Assembly: GCA_003242205.1 (NCBI GenBank)
Contig: QGUR01000107.1
Location: 1 to 13,329, forward strand
DNA length: 13,329 nucleotides
Reading direction: 5' to 3'
Origin: Chloroflexota bacterium
GTDB taxonomy: Bacteria > Chloroflexota > Anaerolineae > Aggregatilineales > Phototrophicaceae
In this document: piece by piece, positions 10,451 to 13,329 of the stretch
Layout: every line of letters starts with the position of its first letter
How positions within the stretch are numbered: the stretch's first letter is position 1
Program-made: the position numbers and the translations under genes
Notes under the pieces: generated by a model
The model's input: only the letters and a program-made list of their open reading frames with translations
Told to the model about the DNA's origin: nothing
The model's database searches: none

Positions 10451-10479
10451 TTGCTTTCCTCGGTGGGTTAGGTTAGAGT
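10451..10479 (+). promoter_or_regulatory. Weak candidate promoter for the small exported protein and copCD
   Basis: TTGCTT (10451-10456), a 17-base spacer and TAGAGT (10474-10479) lie upstream of the start at 10520, giving a leader of about 35 bases. The boxes match only three and four of six consensus positions. The divergent ECF sigma factor could use an entirely different motif here. Confidence 0.28.
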
Positions 10480-10519
10480 GACTGTCCCCGCTGGTCGGTT
10501 GTACTTCAAAGGAGACAAC

Positions 10520-11056
10520 ATGCACGCCTGTAGCCGCCCGGTGATTGCTGTTATTGTACTGCTGTTTGCCCTGATATCGTCGCCCGCTATGGCCCACGAA
10601 GGGCGCGAGGCCGGCGATTACGTGCTCGTATTTGGCTGGCGAGTGGAACCGGCATACGTTGGCGTTTACAACGGGCCGGAGATCCGGATTACCCATCACG
10701 ATACAGGTGAAGCCGTCGAAGGCGCGGAAGCCACCTTGCAGCTTGAGGTGCGTTTTGGCGATCAGTCCCGGCGGCTGCGCCTGCGCCCGGTTTTTGGCGA
10801 GCCCGGCCATTACACCGCTGACCTGATCCCGACGCGCCCCGGTGACTATACGTTCGTGCTGACCGGAACGTTAGGCGAAACGAACATCGAAGAAACGTTT
10901 ACCTCGGCGGACGGCCAGTTCAGTACTGTTGAACCGCAAAGCGATCTGCTGTTCCCTGAGCTACCCTCGGCGGATATTGAGAGCCGCCTGAGTGCGCTCG
11001 AAGCGCAAATTCAGTCCCTGCTGGCAGAGCTTGAGGCGCTACGCGGCGAGGGCTGA
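10520..11056 (+). CDS. Exported beta-sandwich-like protein with N-terminal His, CopC/CopD-associated
   Basis: The protein is 178 residues. Residues 1-25 form a Sec signal peptide (VIAVIVLLFALIS) with an AMA cleavage site, so the mature protein should begin at His26 (HEGREAGDY). The middle (about 30-140) is beta-rich, with ITHHDTGEAVEGAEATLQL and FGEPGHYTADLIPTRPGDYT, a pattern like the immunoglobulin-fold YtkA/FixH-type proteins found beside CopC and CopD genes. The last 29 residues (150-178) form a leucine-rich coiled coil (IESRLSALEAQIQSLLAEL), probably for oligomerisation; no membrane anchor follows. Start ATG 10520 has AAGGAG five bases upstream; an in-frame GTG at 10478 would put 14 residues before the signal and is rejected. 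Its function is uncharacterised. The exposed N-terminal His, the HH at about residues 58-59 and the downstream copCD gene make metal binding a reasonable inference. About 155 bases separate it from copCD. Confidence 0.82.
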   Translation: MHACSRPVIAVIVLLFALISSPAMAHEGREAGDYVLVFGWRVEPAYVGVYNGPEIRITHHDTGEAVEGAEATLQLEVRFGDQSRRLRLRPVFGEPGHYTADLIPTRPGDYTFVLTGTLGETNIEETFTSADGQFSTVEPQSDLLFPELPSADIESRLSALEAQIQSLLAELEALRGEG

Positions 11057-11211
11057 ATGAAGTAGTACAGTGCCAGTCCCTCTCCGGGATGGCGCGTTCT
11101 GGTGAGGGATTTACCGGCAGCGACATTTCATCCCTGCCCAACAGGTTTCTTTGCTCATCCGTCCCGGCATGCCCATGCGTTTTATTGGAATAAGAACGGG
11201 TGGAATAGAAG

Positions 11212-13095
11212 ATGCGGCGTTCGGCGTTTGGCCTCGCTGTTCTGATCGCTGTATTGCTCGTATGGGTGGCTCCGGCGCTGGCGCATGCCAGTCTGGAGCG
11301 TTCTGATCCACCGGCCAACGCCATCCTTATGGAACCACCTGAGGCGATTCGCCTCTGGTTTACCGAACCGCTTGAGCCTGAGTTCAGCATGATCCGTTTG
11401 CTTGACGCAAGCGGCAATCCGGTCGATCTGCCCTCAGGCGAAGTGGACGCTGCCGATCCACGCCAACTCATCCTGCATTCCGGCGATCTTCCTGACGGCG
11501 TTTATACCGTGGACTGGCGTGTGCTTTCGGCTTATGATGGCCATTCGACGATGGGCAGTTTCGCTTTCAGCATCGGCGTTGCGCTCGACGGCGCGGCGGA
11601 AACCGCCACTTCCGAAGCGGCAATCGCGCCTACCAACGCGGCGGTCCGGGGTATAAATCTCATCAGTCTGGCGCTTCTTTTTGGCAGCACGGGCTTCTGG
11701 CTGCTGGTCTGGAATGCCTGTGGCTTTGGCCCGGTGCGCGATGCCGAAAGGCGCATGAAAGCCGTTATCTGGGCCGGGTGGCTGCTTGTCGGGCTGAGCA
11801 ACGTGCTGATCCTGCTGATGCAGGTTTCCATCGCGCAGAATATCTCGCTATCCAGCGCGGCGACTTCTCCCGCATTGCCCATCGTGCTCACGAATACCCG
11901 TTTTGGTCATCTGTGGCTGGCGCGGCTGGCCCTGTGGCTGGCCGTGGCTGCGGCGCTGGCGCTTTCCGAACGGTCGCGCCGCTGGCTGTGGCTGGCGTTC
12001 GCGCTCGGCGCGGGCCTATTGCTTACGACGAGTCTTTTCAGTCACGCAACCATCACCGCCGACGCGCTACCGGCAGTTGCCGGGGATTGGCTGCATCTGG
12101 CGATGGCGTCGCTGTGGCTGGGCGGGCTGGCGCAACTCTTCGCCGTGCTTGGCGTGACGCGCCACCTGCGCGGTGAAGCGACGCAGCCGGAGCAACGGCT
12201 GGTGCTTCACTTTTCCAACATGGCGCGTATTGCCGTGGCGACGCTGGTCATTACCGGCCTGTATGCATCGTGGATTCAGGTCGGCGCGCCGGATGCCCTT
12301 GTCAGTACGGCCTATGGGCAGGCATTGCTCGTCAAGCTCCTGCTGTTCTTGCCGTTGCTTGTCATTGCGCTGATCAATCTGATATGGACGGCGCGCGGCC
12401 TGCGCCGGGGGCACATTGTCTGGGCGGGTCGCCTGCGCGGGCTGGTTGGGATTGAGGTTGCGCTGGTGATCGGCATTATGGCTGCGGTCGGCGTCATGAC
12501 CTCGACCAGCCCGGCGCGTGTGGTGATGGCTGCCCGCGCCAGCGATGCTGCGACCGTCGCCGGCTTTTTCGAGAAGCGAGCCGTGGATGATTTGCTCGTC
12601 CAGCTCAAGATTGAACCGGGAACCGTTGGCAGCAATACCTTTGAGGTGGAAGTCTATGACAGCGACGATCAGCAGGTCACGGACGTATCGCTGGTGCGCC
12701 TGCGGTTCGAACATCTGACGCAGAACGTCGGGCTGAGCGCGCTGGGGCTGGAGCCACAGCCGGGCGGTGTTTATGCCGCCAGCGGAACCAATCTCAGCTT
12801 GCCGGGGCAGTGGCGTGTGCGCGCGACGATCCAGCGCCCGAACAAGTTCGATGCTGTCGTCGACTTTACCCCGCTGGTAGAGGCAGCCCCGGCCCCGCTG
12901 CCCGATACGGCTGCGACCTTACCCCTTCAGGCGCGCACAATCGCGCTGCTGGTCACGGGCTTGCTGGCGCTTATTGCCGGCGGATACTTCGCCGCGCGCG
13001 AGCGCGTATCGCTGTGGCGCGGCGCGGGGCTGCTGGCTTCGTGTGTTGTGCTGATCGGCGTGTTGTTTCTCGTCAGCGGCGCGCTGTTGCTATAA
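11212..13095 (+). CDS. copCD: CopC-CopD fusion copper-handling membrane protein with C-terminal YtkA-like domain
   Basis: In this 627-residue protein, residues 1-24 are a signal peptide ending APALA. The mature N-terminus HASLERSDPPANA is the classic CopC start. The CopC domain (25-122) ends WRVLSAYDGHSTMGSFAFSIG, so the Cu(II) ligands His25, Asp109 and His111 are all present. No methionine cluster for a Cu(I) site is seen. Residues about 147-430 form the multi-helix CopD membrane domain, with FSHAT (H278) and DWLHLAMASLWLGGL (H295) in the conserved positions. A further extracytoplasmic domain (about 450-560, IEPGTVGSNTFEVEVYD) resembles YtkA-type beta-sandwiches, and two last helices (about 575-625) close the protein. 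CopC/CopD proteins bind copper outside the membrane and are linked to copper uptake or supply; the transport direction here is unknown. The ATG at 11212 has only a weak GGAAT upstream. It is probably in the same unit as the gene at 10520. A mobile element starts right after its stop codon. Confidence 0.93.
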   Translation: MRRSAFGLAVLIAVLLVWVAPALAHASLERSDPPANAILMEPPEAIRLWFTEPLEPEFSMIRLLDASGNPVDLPSGEVDAADPRQLILHSGDLPDGVYTVDWRVLSAYDGHSTMGSFAFSIGVALDGAAETATSEAAIAPTNAAVRGINLISLALLFGSTGFWLLVWNACGFGPVRDAERRMKAVIWAGWLLVGLSNVLILLMQVSIAQNISLSSAATSPALPIVLTNTRFGHLWLARLALWLAVAAALALSERSRRWLWLAFALGAGLLLTTSLFSHATITADALPAVAGDWLHLAMASLWLGGLAQLFAVLGVTRHLRGEATQPEQRLVLHFSNMARIAVATLVITGLYASWIQVGAPDALVSTAYGQALLVKLLLFLPLLVIALINLIWTARGLRRGHIVWAGRLRGLVGIEVALVIGIMAAVGVMTSTSPARVVMAARASDAATVAGFFEKRAVDDLLVQLKIEPGTVGSNTFEVEVYDSDDQQVTDVSLVRLRFEHLTQNVGLSALGLEPQPGGVYAASGTNLSLPGQWRVRATIQRPNKFDAVVDFTPLVEAAPAPLPDTAATLPLQARTIALLVTGLLALIAGGYFAARERVSLWRGAGLLASCVVLIGVLFLVSGALLL

Positions 13096-13118
13096 ATCAC
13101 CAAAACCTTCGTTTGGAA

Positions 13119-13141
13119 GCCCTCAGCTTTAGCTGTGGGGA
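13119..13141 (+). repeat. Subterminal imperfect hairpin of the IS605-type left end
   Basis: CAGC (13124-13127) and GCTG (13132-13135) enclose a TTTA loop. Outside them, CCCT pairs with GGGG (13137-13140) leaving T13136 extrahelical. This matches, from memory, the IS608 TnpA recognition hairpin, which also has a TTTA-type loop and an unpaired T in the stem. Confidence 0.7.
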
Positions 13142-13166
13142 GGAAAAACGGGGCGCGAAGCGCCAG

Positions 13167-13195
13167 CTGCACAATCCGATCATTTGTGCTATCCT
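13167..13195 (+). promoter_or_regulatory. Candidate promoter for tnpB, possibly leaderless
   Basis: CTGCAC (13167-13172), a 17-base spacer and TATCCT (13190-13195) place the transcription start at about 13202-13203, which is the tnpB ATG itself. No Shine-Dalgarno precedes the ATG, which fits a leaderless mRNA. Confidence 0.35.
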
Positions 13196-13202
13196 TTCAT
13201 AT

Positions 13203-13329
13203 ATGAAACTCATCGCACAGGCCAAGCTGCTGCCCGACGACGAACAACGGGCGTACCTTCTGCAAACGCTGGAACAGGCCAACGCCCTTTGCAACTGGCT
13301 CAGCGAACAGGCGTGGCAACTGAAAAAGT
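13203..13329 (+). CDS. tnpB: TnpB, RNA-guided nuclease of an IS200/IS605-family element (N-terminal 42 residues)
   Basis: Only 42 codons are in the window. The residues MKLIAQAKLLPDDEQ, LLQTLEQANALCNWLSEQAW are the typical TnpB N-terminus: a short beta strand with KLLP, then a helix with an E-x-A-N-x-x-C-N-W/Y-I/L-S-E-x-A-W core. TnpB proteins are RuvC nucleases guided by an omega-RNA made from the element's right end and are the ancestors of Cas12; in IS elements they cut donor sites and favour retention of the element. The RuvC and zinc-finger regions lie outside the window, so intactness cannot be judged. Start ATG 13203 matches the family N-terminus. The gene lies about 62 bases downstream of the left-end hairpin, in the same direction as copCD. 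Confidence 0.85.
   Translation, partial: MKLIAQAKLLPDDEQRAYLLQTLEQANALCNWLSEQAWQLKK

Larger units (their letters stand above)
13096..13329 (+). mobile_element. IS200/IS605-family element, left end plus start of tnpB (cut by window end)
   Basis: Right after the copCD stop codon come a subterminal hairpin of IS608 type (13119-13140), a second perfect hairpin (13152-13164, GGCGC-GAA-GCGCC), a promoter-like sequence and the tnpB start. No tnpA (Y1 transposase) lies on this side. The element may be tnpB-only, or tnpA may lie further right. The exact left boundary is not proven; IS605 elements make no target duplication, and cleavage lies a few to about 20 bases 5' of the hairpin. Confidence 0.72.

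Noticed and set aside
10478..10519. GTG start for the exported His-protein
   Set aside because: ATG 10520 has AAGGAG at ideal spacing and begins directly at the signal peptide.
11077..11109. TCCCTC/GAGGGA inverted repeat between the two copper-type genes
   Set aside because: The loop is 21 bases and no T-run follows, so it is not a supported terminator or attenuator.

Overview
The window is about 13.3 kb of moderately GC-rich bacterial chromosome holding ten protein-coding genes, two of them cut by the window edges. Gene content and protein style suggest a member of the Chloroflexota (Anaerolineae-like): a CopC-CopD fusion beside a small exported HEG-type protein, an ECF sigma factor next to a one-helix membrane protein, a DUF1028 protein, and an RpoB with a large insertion. 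This assignment is inference from family resemblance; there is no rRNA to confirm it.

Layout. 1-529 (minus) is the N-terminal part of a DUF1028 Ntn-hydrolase-like protein. A 234-base divergent intergenic region with overlapping promoter candidates and two GC-rich hairpins separates it from a HAD-IIA phosphatase (764-1591, plus). Next on plus is a Tat-exported cell-wall enzyme (1723-3720) that joins a serine beta-lactamase-like domain to a YkuD L,D-transpeptidase domain. It converges on a minus-strand pair, a conserved unknown protein (3781-4155) and endonuclease V (4243-4908). Then comes rpoB (5079-9008, minus), which starts with TTG behind a strong Shine-Dalgarno, ends at a clear intrinsic terminator, and has no rpoC after it. 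Its 343-base upstream region carries a near-consensus sigma-70 promoter, a second candidate promoter and an inverted repeat. Upstream on minus lies a two-gene unit: an ECF sigma factor (9753-10388) and a small membrane protein that may be its anti-sigma (9352-9744). Divergent from that, on plus, are two exported or membrane proteins with copper-handling features: a small secreted protein (10520-11056) and a CopC-CopD fusion with an extra C-terminal domain (11212-13095). Immediately after the copCD stop codon begins an IS200/IS605-family element: a subterminal hairpin, a second hairpin, a promoter-like sequence, and the first 42 codons of TnpB running off the window.

How the parts relate. The copper genes probably act together at the outer face of the cytoplasmic membrane. 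The divergent sigma/anti-sigma pair could regulate them, but only proximity supports that. The other genes (HAD phosphatase, wall enzyme, EndoV, rpoB) look like independent housekeeping units. No completely new system is evident. The most noteworthy items are the beta-lactamase-like/L,D-transpeptidase fusion, the stand-alone rpoB with an insertion and a divergent rifampicin region, the two neighbouring proteins predicted to expose an N-terminal histidine, and the TnpB element abutting copCD.
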